Counted from the first letter of the stretch, positions 1 through 11,837 are shown. The stretch: DNA of 64,000 nucleotides from Hippophae tibetana (GCA_037013495.1 CM072803.1:58293627-58357626); one strand, 5' to 3'. Notes: a model not told the origin generated them from the sequence alone. Program-made: numbers and translations.

Positions 1-1690
1 TCTTCCAACTTAGGTTACTTCACCCTCTATAACTCTTAAAAGGACTCTCCCATTTATGATGGGATATGTTGAGTCATATGGAAGAACTTCTAAAACTTTC
101 TATTACTCTAACTAGTGAAGCCATAACCATATAGAATGATGTAATGTTAATTTTGAATGAGTTTAAATCTTCTCTTCAAATTGATACTTATGATCAAGAT
201 CTTAATTACAATGTGGCTCACATTGTCTTAAAGGCAGAGATTTCTAGTTATTGGTATTTTAATAGTGGTTGCTCTAAACACATAATTGTAATATGTCTTT
301 CTTTACCAAATTAACTCTCACCAACGATGGATCAGTTATGTTTGGTAATGGTAATAAGGCATTTATCTATGGTAAAGGATCTATCAACGTCCCTTGTATC
401 CCTAAGTATAAGGATGTACTTTATATGGAAGGACTCAAGGCTAACCTTATTAGCATTAGCTAAATTTGTGACAATAGATACACTATTAATTTTACACAAA
501 CAAATTGTATTATGTATGATGATTTGGCTATAACTTTGGTAGAATTTTAAGATCTAAGGATAACCGTTATTGTATAGGAACTCCTAAAATTATGTTTAAC
601 AAGCTAATTTTGAGCATCAAAGAATTATGGCATCAACAAATGAGACATGTTAACTACAAATTACTGAAGAAAATATCAAATCTCAAAGTCGTTCAAGGTC
701 TTCCATCTATCACTTTCATACCTAAACATGTTAATGGTCTTTTTTAGATGGGAAAATACAGGAAACGTCAACACAAGAAGAATCAACACTTATCTACCAC
801 AAGACCTCTTTAACTTCTTGACATGGATCTATTGGGTTCTATTAAAACTCCCAATATGAGAGGGAGAAAGTATATATTGGTTATTGTTGATGATTTTTCT
901 AGATATACTTAGGTTTTGTTTCTAAGAAAAATCTCAAGCATTTGATCATTTCCAAACCTTGTTTATCAAGTTTCAATATGAGAAGTTTGAATCCATTGCT
1001 ACTATCATTAAAATTAGGAGTGACCATGGTAAAGAATTTGAGAATTATAAGTTCAATGCTTTCTATGATGAAATGGGTATTCAATATGAGTTCTCTGCTC
1101 CCAAGACCTATAAAAAAATGGCATAGTTGAAAGAAAAAGCAGGGTTATTCAAGGGATGGCTTGGGTGATGTTGGCTAGTAAAAATCTAGTGAAGCACTTT
1201 TGGGTAGAGGCTATTAACAATGCTTTTTATACATTGAATCATTGCTTCATGAGGCCTGGTACTTGTTAGTCTTTGTATGAACTTATGAACTGAAAGAGAT
1301 CAAATGTTAAGCACCTTTGTGTGTTTGGTAGCACTTGCTATATTCTTAGAGACAAAGAATCTAGACAAGTATAAAGTTAAGATTGATCTTGGAATTTTCA
1401 TAAGATATTTTAACAATAGTCGTCCATATCGAGTCTACAATTTTAGGACTTCTACTATCAGGAAGTCAATCAATGTTGTAAGTCATGACTCTAGTGCAAC
1501 TAAACTTGTGGAATCAAATGACAGTGACAATCTTAGTTACTGGAATTCTTCAAATAACATCACTTGTAATGTTGAGACTCACCTAACAACAACTCATGTT
1601 GATCCTCCTAGAAGTTATAAGAATGAAAGAAACGATGATCAAGAAGATTTGTCTCTTCCTAATTGGGCAAAGAAAGTTTATTCTACTAAC

Positions 1691-1695
1691 AACAT
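1691..1695. repeat. target-site duplication AACAT, left of solo LTR
   Basis: AACAT here matches AACAT at 3674-3678, bracketing the solo LTR exactly at its TG and CA ends. Confidence 0.8.
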
Positions 1696-3673
1696 TGTTG
1701 TCTGTTTTCAAAGACATAAAAACCTTGCAAGCATACACGGTCACAAGTAATAATATTTGATAAGTAAGTTATCGTTCCTACGGAGATTTGTTACTATAGT
1801 TTGTTGAGTACTAAAATTATCTCTCTCTGATTTTATTCAAAACGCTCGTTGATTCGAACAAATCTAAGAAAATAGTTTCAAAACAAAATAAAAGAAATCT
1901 AGGATTGCAATTTTTCACCAAATTAATCAACTCAAATCATATTATTTTCTTTTGATTTATATTTTTTTAGTACATTCAATTTTTCAACCGAAAACTTCTA
2001 ATTTTATTCATACATCTCTTCCGAGCTCTGCACAAACACACCTTGTTAAATTAATTCACTATATTCCTATGAGAATTAAATTCACCAAGATTCATTACGT
2101 TCTAAGTTCTCAAATGGCCACACATACAATTAGGGTATATTCCTATCCTTCATCATACATGTCATTATATTTATGAGCAATATACACAAAAATGCCTCTT
2201 CTAAGTTTATTTTTGTGCCACGGATCATTTGATAAAATTCGTAAATAATCAAAAGCATTAAACACAAAATAGAATAAACAACTCAAACGTCTTATAAAAC
2301 GTTCAAAAATAATTAAAATAAAAGCATTATAAATTTAGATCAAATGCAACCCTAGAAAAATAAATTACTTCATAAATTTAAACTAAAAATTACAACAGAT
2401 ACAAAAAAATTAGATGAAGAAGAAGGAAACCTAAAACACAACTTAGAAGAAATATTTGGCACACACAGAACACAACAAAAGCCAAAAAATGGCTTCTGCG
2501 TGTTCTACAGTCCAAACCCGAGCAATACAAAAACTAAACTCTCCAAAACATTTTCATACTATCCCCTATTTATAACATCAAATTTATAAAAACAACATTT
2601 AAAAATATATTATTTTAATACACGCGGGGGACAGATAGTTATGTAGAAATTAATTAATTAATATGCGTGGGGGACAAAATTATATCGAAAACGCAAATTG
2701 GTATCGAAAATGCAAACTGGGATCATGCGCGTCACTACTCATTTTTTTAGATTCACGCTGCCACGTGTCGGCTTCTGATTCACTGCAAGAATTAGTGTGG
2801 ACACGTGGCAGAATTCAATTGGCTGCAGGAAACGGGCGCAGGAGAGATCAGCGCACGGGAGACAACGGCTACAACACGGGCTTGATCCTGCGCTTTCGTG
2901 CTCATCGTAACATGCCACATGTCATCACATGATTGGCTTAAAAATAGAGTGGGACATGTGGCATTTTCTGATTTGAGGTAAGGATTAAGGCGGACACGTG
3001 GCAACATTTCATTCGCTGAAAATCTAGTTGCACGCAGAGATCAGCGCACGGGATCAGAGGCGCACGTAAGTGGGGGACAGCGGCTGGATGCGTCAGACAC
3101 GTGGGTCCCACCTGCAAGCCGGCCTGCGCGGTAGGTGGGCCCCACTCAGGCGTCGAGCCGCGTGAAAAATAAGATCTGCACCCATTCGCTTTGGTCGGGT
3201 GTGCTAAGGACACGCGAATCTCAGTCGTTTCTTCTTTGATCGGACGATCCACGTTTCGCGTGTGCTGTATAGCGCATGGATTCTTCTCACCTGCGCAGAA
3301 AAGTAAACTTTCTTAATTGCATTTTGACCCACAAATTTATATCAAATTACATTTTAAACTTTATTTAATTACAACTAAGCGCTTTTCTAATTTAAATTAA
3401 AATTTTAAACTTTTAATAATTAAAATTAAGCCTGATTTTAATTTAAATTATATTTCTGACTTTTATAAATTGCAATTAAACACTCTTTTATTTGAAATTA
3501 TATTTTTGGACACAATTAAGTACGTTTTCGATACAAATTATTTAATTTTCTTAAAATATTTAAAAAAACAGTAAATACTAATTTATTAAACTAAAATTAA
3601 CTAAAAATATTAAGAACATAACAATTATAATTAATAAAATAGGTGAAAATAACTATATAAAATACAGTTATCA
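1696..3673 (-). mobile_element. solo LTR of a Ty3/gypsy-type element (about 2 kb), inside the copia element
   Basis: The segment begins TGTTGTCTG and ends GTTATCA (TG...CA ends) and is flanked by a perfect 5-bp target duplication, AACAT at 1691-1695 and 3674-3678. Across that join the copia reading resumes in register, which fixes both ends. No coding region lies inside. A phrase near 1726-1790 (CAAGCATACACGG, then a run ending CGGAGATTT) is typical of the 3' tail of gypsy LTRs read backwards, so the LTR lies on the minus strand. The part at about 2640-3300 is strikingly GC-rich against AT-rich flanks. A solo LTR is the usual product of LTR-LTR recombination. Family not certain; Athila/Tat-type is most likely. 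Confidence 0.8.
2762..3103. promoter_or_regulatory. cluster of G-box (CACGTG) motifs in the solo LTR
   Basis: Four perfect CACGTG palindromes lie at 2762-2767, 2802-2807, 2995-3000 and 3098-3103. Two near-copies (CACATGT and ACATGTGGCA) lie around 2916-2922 and 2953-2963. Most sit in the longer frame ACACGTGGCA. In plants CACGTG with such flanks is bound by bZIP and bHLH factors (ABRE/G-box). That these act as an LTR enhancer is inference. Confidence 0.55.
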
Positions 3674-3678
3674 AACAT
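3674..3678. repeat. target-site duplication AACAT, right of solo LTR
   Basis: Second copy of the 5-bp duplication; the copia coding sense continues directly after it. Confidence 0.8.
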
Positions 3679-5285
3679 CATTGTTGATATAAGATGAAGT
3701 GTTAAAATAAGACATCAGGAACAAGCGAAATTGAGTTACCTATGTTTCACTGCAATTATTCTCCCAAAAAACATAAAAGAAACCCTATAGGATGTATATT
3801 GGGTTAACTCTATGCAAGAAGAGCTTAACCAATCTAGGAGAAATGATGTTTGGTATCTTATCCCCAGACCTTCAAAAAAAACATGTTATTGGTACACACT
3901 GGTTGTATAAGAACAGAGAAGGTGAGATAGGGTTATTGCTATAAACAAGTCTCACCTTGTTGCACAAGGGTATAGCCAGATTGAAGGGATAGACTCTGAT
4001 GAAACCTTTGTACCTATTGCTCATCTTAAGTCTGTTAGACTACTTCTTTAGGTTTAAGCTATATCAAATGGATACCAAAGGTGCTTCTCTGAGTGTAATC
4101 ATCAAAGAAGAAGTGAATGTGGAAAAAATAAAAGGTTTTGAAGACCCTTACTTTCCAAATCATGTTATAAGACTAAAGAAAGTTCTTTATAGGTTGAAAC
4201 AAGCTCCATGTGCATGGTATGAATGTCTTATCACATTTCTCCTCAACAACGGTTTTCATAGATGAGGTGGTGATAAGAATTTATTTGTCTCAAGGATTTA
4301 AGGAGAGCTTGTTATTTCTCAAGTCTATATTGATGACATTATTTTTGGTTCCACTAAAGGTGATCTAGCTCAAAATGTTATAGCCACCATGCAAAGTGAG
4401 CTCGAGATGAATTTAGTTAGTGAACTAAAATTCTTTCTTGGTTTTCAAATCAAACAAATGAAGGATAGGATCTTACTCTCACAAGAAAAATATGCCAATG
4501 ATTTGGTTAAGAAGCTTGGGTTGGATACTACCACTCCTACTTGAACCCCTATAAGCACAACTCTAAAAATTCATCAAGACTCTTTAAGGAAAGATGTTGA
4601 GTAGGATTTGTATAGGAATATGATTACGAGTCTTCTATACCTGACTACAAACTACCCTGCCATCTTCTTCAGTGTTGGAGTATGTGATAGATACCAAGCT
4701 AAGCCCAAAGAATCAAATCTAGTAGCTATCAAAAGAATACTTAAGTATGTAAATGGTACTTCAGAATTTGGTATTTGGTATCCTAGGGATACTACTATAG
4801 AGTTGGTTAGATACTTTAACATTGATTGGAATATATGTAATGATGATAGAATATGTACATCTAGTAGTTATTACTATTTTGGGAATTCTTAATCTTATGG
4901 CATAGTAAAAATTAGAGTTTAGTTTCTCTTTCAACTATTGAGGTTGAATAATTGTTGCTATATTGTTTTGCTCACAATTACTTTAGATGAAACAAATGTT
5001 ATCTAACTACGACATCTAGGTTAAAAATCCTCTCTTATATTATGAAAAAACCTGTGTAATATGTATTTCAAAGAGCTCGGTCCAACATTCAAGGACAAAA
5101 TACATTGATATCTATCATCATTTTATAAAAAGATCTTGTTGAATCGAACACTTTGACTCTATTACATATCAACATTGATCGCTAACTTGTAGATATTTTC
5201 ACTAAATCTCAAGACTTTCAAAGGTTTGAATCCCTAAGAAGGGCTATTGGTGTTTGTCTCTCACCTTGAGGGACTTAGTCTTATG

Positions 5286-6600
5286 TTCTTTAGATTTGTA
5301 TGAGCCTAAAAAAATTTACTTATTGTTTTGTTCTCTTTTATTCCCTCTCTTCTTATATGTGTTACATTTGAAATATAGATGTACATTCTTTTATCTTATT
5401 GTGTTATGAACTTGTTTTGAAGGACCATCATTGTTTTATGATTAACTACCTTTGACTTAAATAGCAATAAGATTTTCTTGATAAGTGTTTTTCTTAAAGC
5501 ATATGTATGACTAAATTATTGCAGCATTCTTAAAATGATTTGTTTCTTATATATGTCTTAATCTTGTGAATTTGTATGGATATTTTTTAGAAGTTTGTGT
5601 GGATTTCTTGCTTAAATGATTTGTTTACCTCTAACAAGATTTATAATCCATGTTCAGTGTCTTTTGAGGTGAAACCCTAGGTGCTGCTTAGATAGAAAGA
5701 TGATTTAGGCCATCTTTGACCTATTTTTTCGTCTTTGCCACCCTTATCTACTTATCCTCAATTTTTTTTTGTTTTAAGCCTTTATGTTATACTTTCATTT
5801 CTTTCCACCTACTGGCCTAGCTCAAATAATAAATCCCACTTACTTGACACTCATTTTATTGAGTTTTAATATTGACTTTTTGAACTTATTTTCTTTGAGA
5901 TTGTGTCTTGACCCTAATGGAAAGAGTTTGAAAAGAAAAAAAAAGGAGAAAGAAAGGAAAAAAAATGAAAAATGAAAAATGAAAAGATGAGGTTCAATAA
6001 GTGAATGATAAATCACTATTAAAGAATATCCCTATTTGGAAATTTATATATGTTTCAAAATTGAGAAGTACAAGGAAATATCCCAAGTTTAAAGGATTAC
6101 CTCTTATGTTTGTGAGCTCTATGCTTAAAGTGAAAATATTGTTGTCTAAAGGTATGCCTTTGCTCATATATTTCTTCTTTTATACCCAAACCTTAGCCTA
6201 TTCTTATAAAATTTGAAAGACCTATTGAATTCTTCTGAGCTGCCACTTACATTAGTGGAGAGAGACTACATATGAACTTATGAAGTTTGGTTCAATTTGA
6301 GTATATATTTCCATTTCCTTGATTCACATAATCATTTCTTGATGAAATATAGAGTAAACATGTTTAGCATAACACACATTGTGCATGAAATCAATTTTTT
6401 AGTTATACTCATACTTGGATGCATTATGGATTGATGGCCTCGTGAATGTTTACATTAAGTGCCTTGTTTAATCCAAAATCACTCTTGTTCTTTGAACTTA
6501 TTATGTCTAAAATCTCTTTACTTCTCTTTTTTTCTAGCTTTTCTCCCTCATTTTGAGATGTTCCTTTGAATTTTAGTGTTAAAAATGGGAAGAAGTTTTT
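5286..6600 (+). other. copia downstream region without recognisable coding
   Basis: AT-rich DNA following the copia RNase H. It contains an A/G-rich run near 5930-5990 with short GAAAAATGAAAA-like repeats, of the kind seen between pol and the 3' LTR in long SIRE-type copia elements. No 3' LTR, target duplication or convincing protein was found. Short open frames here show no family resemblance. Confidence 0.45.
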
Positions 6601-7430
6601 GTGCATAACCTTGGGTTTATTTCCATTATATGTGCCCCTTCCCTTGAACCTAATCTGTTTTTGGGATCTTTATGAAACAACTTATATATCAACTGTTTTG
6701 TTTGGAGACTTACTTGAACCAAGAAATGAAAATTTCTTAAAAATAAACACACTTTTTAACTTTATTATAAAGATTTATTTCATAAGAGAAGGATCAAATA
6801 TACATGTATACTTCCTGGAAACTTAATATCTTTTTGAAGAATATTGGCAAATGTCTTTTGCCTTGTCTTGCCCTTGAATGGTGTATATACATAGAGCATC
6901 TCGTATAGAAGGATGCCTGGCAGATCCATGAAGCTTGTTATGAGTAATATATATGATTCTTGTAAAATAAATTAAATCTATATGACTCTTTGTGCTGATT
7001 AATGGTTCATACATATTTGTTTCTTATAATGAAGGGAAATATTTATATTTATGCATTTCAAAAATACAAATTTATTACAAAACTAAAATGACCACAAATT
7101 ACCAAGAGCCCACCAGTCCACTGCACTTGTATGTCCTGCCCCAGTTATGATTTCCTGCAAAATATTTTATAATACTTCAATAGGAAGAGTCGTGAAATCA
7201 GTAAGTAGAATACATAACATATAACAAAATACAAATTGCCCACTCTTTAAATTAGTGGAAGTTTGTGTTGAATGAGAAAGTTCACAAGGATCAAACCGGA
7301 GCTATGTACTCTTCAGTGCCAACAAAAGAATTTGATGCTCGTATGGGTTCAACCACAAAGATTGGGTTCTGTTGATGATGTTTTTGTTTCTTTTCTTTTC
7401 ATTTCTGCTTGGTATTAAAAGCTGGTTGGG
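6600..7430 (-). pseudogene. PHOT1: PHOT1-like phototropin gene fragment (kinase-domain exons with introns)
   Basis: Host-gene remnant on the minus strand. Four exon-sized blocks match phototropin-1, the blue-light receptor serine/threonine (AGC) kinase, in the correct order. Block 1 (about 7421-7297) reads QQNPIFVVEPIRASNSFVGT then EEYIAP; block 2 (7154-7104) EIITGAGHTSAVDWWAL; block 3 (6916-6812) GILLYEMLYVYTPFKGKTRQ then KTFANILQKDIKFPG; block 4 (about 6713-6630) SLQTKQLIYKLFHKDPKNRL then GSREGA. These cover the activation segment and C-lobe. Between them are intron-like stretches with GT donors (GTTTGA at 7296, GTAATT at 7103, GTATAC at 6811) and AG acceptors (TTTTGCAG before 7154, CTGCCAG before 6916). 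The LOV domains, N-lobe and C-terminal tail are absent, and there is a reading-frame shift inside block 1 (before QQNP). It cannot encode a working receptor. Retained introns mean a DNA-level copy, not a retrocopy. The FVVEPIRASNSF stretch favours PHOT1 over PHOT2. Confidence 0.88.
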
Positions 7431-8229
7431 AAATATTTTTTTGTCAAATAACAAAAGCAGCATAAGGGGAAGAATCAAAATGTTAAGTTTTTAGATTCTA
7501 CTTGGAAAATGATCTCTTTGACTCTTAATCATTTAATAACGAAGTTTCCAAAATTGAAGCGACAGTACCTCCTTAGCGTGATTGTGTATTAGGTCTTGAA
7601 CTCCTTCAATGTTGTTATGCATGATTAGTATTTATGTTAGTATAATCAAGGTTTCTTTCATATAAGTTCTAATTTACTAGATGTATACTCTGATTAGAAA
7701 GCTTACTTGTTATATGTTGTTGCATGCTTTCTTTCATTTCTATGTAGCATGCTTATAACTTTATCATAGCTTATATTGTAGTAGATTAATCTGCTTACTA
7801 CCTAATTAATTTATCTTACTTATGTCTATTATATGCATATGAGTTTGACGTGAGTCTCAAAGGAGTCTGTATCTCTTTACCTTGGTTGTGTCCCAAGTGT
7901 TGGACTTTTTATTTGGTTTTCCATGTTTAGATTGATCATGTACTTTGAGAGTACAATTATCATTACCGAATATGCATTCTTGTCTCATATGTTATTAATT
8001 GTTTTTCATGCATATATATGTTACTAGCCTAGATAAGAGCATATGAGACACATCATCACTGGTGTGTTTACTACCTATTTTTTTTGTATCTACTGAGTGT
8101 TTTAGTTGTATGTTTAATTAAATATGTTGTTTTATACTTCTACTGTGTAAGCCACTCAGTTCACATTTGTGAGGTCGAATTGGCCAAATTGATATAGAGC
8201 TCGTGAAAAGATTTCATGGCGTGCTTCTG
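7431..8229. other. AT-rich DNA, nothing recognised
   Basis: No gene, LTR or repeat family recognised. A faint continuation of the phototropin exon may reach about 7490 on the minus strand, where 'LT.F' and 'CYLTKK' loosely resemble the activation-loop region, but it is too weak to annotate. Confidence 0.4.
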
Positions 8230-8480
8230 ACTAGTCCCTAGCAAGATAAGCGATCAAAAGAGGTTCTCAAAAAGAAAATAAAAAATTCTATACTAAACTA
8301 ACCTAAATCATTTTCATAAATTAACACGATTGCATTTATTATATGTAACAAGCTTCTAAAATCCTCAGGTGTCATAATGGATGAGTTATAGTCTCATAAG
8401 GGCTTTTAGTGATGATTCCCACAAACATCACAATTAAAGTATATTAGAATAACTCAAAGAAATAAAAATTAAAAAAATAA
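8230..8480 (-). mobile_element. diverged Athila-type 3' tail (region before the polypurine tract)
   Basis: The order of short matches (ACTAGTCCCTAGCAAGATAA, then GTCTCATAAGGGCTTTTAGT, then TGATTCCCACAAACAT) follows that of the minus-strand segment just inside Athila II's 3' LTR (about 57,620-57,730) and, reversed, 23,020-23,200 and 37,050-37,230. No LTR is recognisable beside it. It is a much older or different member of the same group. Confidence 0.5.
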
Positions 8481-10072
8481 ACAAAGATTGAAAGAGTCCA
8501 CAACCTGGTACACACATAGATTAAAGGATACATACTCCTATATGACTCATCCCTATAAGTAGTATACAGAATAAAAGCTTGAAAGTAGAATACCTAATAG
8601 GAAAAATAACAATATAATATCAAAACAACAGGCAACATTCAATAATAGATATTATATGTAAATAAAAAAAGATAAAGAGTTAAAAAACGTTCTAATTAGA
8701 GTTTAAATAATAATATGTTTTAACATGCACAATTCAAACTTAGATTATACTAGCACCACAATAGAGTATGCATAACACAAGATATAATAAGGTAAACACA
8801 TATTGAGACTGTATCTATGTGGTAATATCTTTGGGTTGCTTAAAACAACCACTCAAGAACAAACAATTCAATAATCAATATAGCAGTTATAACTTTGAAA
8901 GAAATAAAACCAATATTACCTCTATTAGTTAAGATCACGGTCCTAACTCCCTATTGCTACTCTTGCTTGCTGCTTTCACAACGAATTGGTTCAACACATG
9001 AACCCAACTATCCTGCATGGCCAAAACCATTTAATATAATGTGATCAGATACCATAGAAAATTCATATGTAGAATAAACTAACATAACCTTTTAATACTA
9101 CTCACATTGAAAAGTATTCACTCACCACGTAAAGTAGTAACTCACATTATTCTATCCTTACAGTAGTGTATCACAATTATAGATAAATGGAAATTTTGAC
9201 CGAGTTTTGGTAAAAGTTTTGAATTAAAGATCAATTAATAAGTCAGTATTTATAGCAATCATTTGGCCACCTCACTAACCACCTGGCCAAGGGTGGTGGT
9301 GAGGTGCCAAAAAGTTACATTTTTTGTTTCTAAAAATGCCAAGTAAAATCTACAAATATCCAAACCCGAGATAAGCCAACACTTCTCCAAGCATGCATAC
9401 TATGAAAGAAATCCCATGGTGTGTGTAAACATGCTTACATACAAAGTGTGCCTAACTATGTGTGTATGAATTATTAATCTATAGTAACCAACTATACACA
9501 AAGGAGGATAAAAGCACTGAGTAAAATAAAATGGACAATGTGTTTTGTACATTGAAAGCCAACACAAAAACATGAGTACAACATGACTTGAATTCTCCCT
9601 CTTTGGATTTTTATGTCAAAATATTGTACAACTAAATACATACTCACATCTATTATGTGATGGTTATGAAGATACCTAAAAATGTTTGTTCCTATGAACA
9701 AAACATTAATGCACACCCAAACTGGAAAGACAAGCCTACATCGTGTGCATCCATTTTGTGTGCTCTATCCATCTTCATGTATTAAATTATCCACACTATC
9801 ACTTTAAAACATGAGGTTTCTAGCACCACTACACATAAATCAAATATAGCTTGAAGACTTCATAATACGCTTGTAACCTGCTCACTGGAAACAAACACAT
9901 TACCTTATTAATGTGTCATGTAGAAACAATGTGTAGAAGAACCATATACTATCGTGTTACCCTTACACAGGTAAACATTGATAGGCAACCAATACAATAA
10001 AAGAACACACCTTTTCTTCCAGGGCGTCAATTGGGCGCTGGTGTTGGTGTTATTGCTGGTGCTGGTGCACTG
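8481..10072. other. AT-rich DNA with one strong hairpin, otherwise unassigned
   Basis: No protein or RNA gene recognised. A TATA-like stretch lies at about 9248-9254, just before the inverted repeat at 9264-9309, which could mark an LTR or promoter remnant. A short GGTGTT/GCTGGT-type simple repeat precedes Athila I at about 10,036-10,068. Confidence 0.4.
9264..9309. repeat. near-perfect inverted repeat (hairpin)
   Basis: Left arm 9264-9283 (TGGCCACCTCACTAACCACC) pairs with right arm 9292-9309 (GGTGGTGGTGAGGTGCCA) around an 8-base loop. It is GC-rich in an AT-rich setting. Function unknown. Confidence 0.7.
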
Positions 10073-11813
10073 TGATGAGTGCTCAAAAAGTACTAAAATT
10101 ACTATGATTTTATTCACTTTAATTGATTAAAAAGATATATATTTATATGATTTTATCATATTTCTATATAAATCTATCTTTTCGGAAGCACGAGTATTTT
10201 TATTATTTTTCAAGTATTTTTGTTTAAAACAGTAACTTAAAGACAGAAAAATACTGGAGGTAATATAACACAAATATATTCATGAAATAAATGAGAAATT
10301 TCCAAAAAAATATGGAAAAAATGGACAAAATGGGTCAAAAATGTCAAAAAGGAGGAAATCGTGCACGCAGCCGCACAGCAGCGCCAGCTAACGCGCACAG
10401 TCACCTACCAACCCACGCCAAAGCCACGCGCTCATCTGCTTCCAGTCCGCGCGTGCCACCATGCCCCACACTACCATGATGTCAACAATGACATCATCAT
10501 TCACTACTCCGCGTTTCCTCCATTTTTAATCAATTTTCAACTCATTTTTTCTTCTTCTCCTCACCTATAAATACCCCCATTCTGTTCACCTGAAAAACAT
10601 CTTCTTCTCTCTTTATTTCTCTCCATTTCTTAGTTTTTAGCTTTTTTTAGTTTTAGAGCTCTTCTCTTTTTGAGAAGAACTAATTATGTTTTCGTAATTT
10701 ATTTGTTTTTTGATTCAATAAATGAAAATACAAATTCCATTTAGAGGTTTTCTAGCAACAAGAATAAAATTGAAATACTGTAAGGATTTTATTTTTTTTA
10801 CAGTTATTTTTATGCTTTATCCTTATATGTTATATTTAATTTTTCTATGATTAAATTTAACTTTGCTCGCTGTTTGTAAACATGATATAATAATAACGTT
10901 GTTATGCTCACGAAATATTAAATAGGTAAAAATCTCTAAAATGAATTGATTTTGCTTTTATTTAATATTTTATATTAAGAATGTTAGAGAGAAATATATA
11001 ATTTTTCATTACAAACTTAAATTTGAAAATTAGATCTTAAGGTTTAGTTATCTGGTCTGATTTAGAGTAATGCTCTTTTATTTGTTGGTACAATCGCCCG
11101 GTAGTTAGAGTGAAGCAATATTTCAAACGTTTTTATAAAAATTATTATCTGAAAATGTATTGACAACATGTTTTCAATAGTAGTTTTAAAACTTGAAAGT
11201 TAATACTCGGATAATTAAATTCTTAGGTTTAATTTGGAAATCTTGAATAAAGTTTAAACTATCTAACCCTATCAAAGGTGACATTTAAATGGTTCATTTT
11301 TAATCTCTTAGAAAAAGAAATTAATTTAATTAACTAAATTACTTATCAACCCAACCCATAGGTGTTAATTGATTTGTTTAGTTAACAAATAATATTTAAC
11401 CCCATCAAAGGTGGTGTTCATATAAAAAAGAGAGAATCAATAAATATCAATATATATCTTTAATAACCTAAATAATATGAGCAAGCATAATTAACTTAGT
11501 TATTATATCTATAAATACTCCACTATTATAAAAGATAAAATTTGCATAAATGTTTATTGAATCTGTATCTATGTTTATTTTTATGTTATTAAATTAAAAA
11601 CACAAAACCCCAAATATCGTGATAGGATGTTTAGGATTTAATTTCGTTTTTAAAAATTTGAATAATAAATTTAAAACCATATATATTCCTTCCTTATATC
11701 AACCTTTGGAGTATACTTATCATTTTCTATGAAATGAATCGTGCACTTGCAAGAGTTTGATAAATATAAAACCAAAGTATTGGTAGGATCGGTGATGCCG
11801 GTTCTACTCATCA
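10073..11813 (+). repeat. 5' LTR of Athila element I
   Basis: Begins TGATGAGTGCTCAAAAAG and ends CTACTCATCA, with short inverted ends TGATGA/TCATCA. Length 1741 bp, comparable to the 1755-bp LTR of element II. A TATA box (TATAAATA, 10566-10573) follows a GC-richer upstream part and precedes a pyrimidine-rich stretch, the expected U3/R arrangement. The primer site follows 6 bases after its end. Confidence 0.88.
10566..10573 (+). promoter_or_regulatory. LTR TATA box, Athila I
   Basis: TATAAATA inside ACCTATAAATACCCCC. The same context recurs in the other full-length Athila LTRs (37991-37998 and, reversed, 57104-57111), so it is the conserved core promoter of this LTR family. Confidence 0.7.
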
Positions 11814-11819
11814 AATTTT

Positions 11820-11837
11820 TGGCACCGTTGCCGGGGA
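11820..11837 (+). other. primer-binding site, tRNA-Asp type
   Basis: TGGCACCGTTGCCGGGGA just inside the 5' LTR. It is one base from the TGGCGCC-type site shared by Athila/Tat elements and complementary to the 3' end of plant tRNA-Asp. Confidence 0.85.

Larger units (their letters stand above)
1..5285 (+). mobile_element. Ty1/copia retrotransposon, SIRE/Maximus-like, broken, 5' end outside window
   Basis: Old copia polyprotein remnant read on the plus strand. Order of parts is the copia one: GAG-pre-integrase near 240-760 (tract resembling 'KDVLYMEGLKANLISISQ'), integrase core near 800-1300 ('SDHGKEFEN', 'EFSAPKT'), the linker after integrase near 1300-1695, then after a solo LTR the reverse transcriptase near 3730-4560 ('MQEELNQSRRNDVW', 'LKQAPCAWYE', 'YIDDIIFGSTK') and RNase H near 4600-5280. 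Integrase before RT is diagnostic of Ty1/copia. The wording of the RT ('FFLGFQIKQMKD', 'SVGVCDRYQAKPKES') is that of the SIRE/Maximus clade; the clade call is from memory. The element is heavily decayed, with dozens of breaks, so it is old. No LTR of its own was identified. Confidence 0.88.

Noticed and set aside
2663-3252. Open frames on both strands in GC-rich DNA
   Set aside because: They lie within the solo LTR; the GC-rich promoter-like part has few stops by composition. No family resemblance.
6823-7014. 63-codon minus-strand open frame
   Set aside because: It lies in a different frame from the phototropin exon it overlaps and runs through intron; chance frame.
10291-10570. Short open frames upstream of a TATA box
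   Set aside because: Inside the U3 part of Athila LTR I, which is non-coding.
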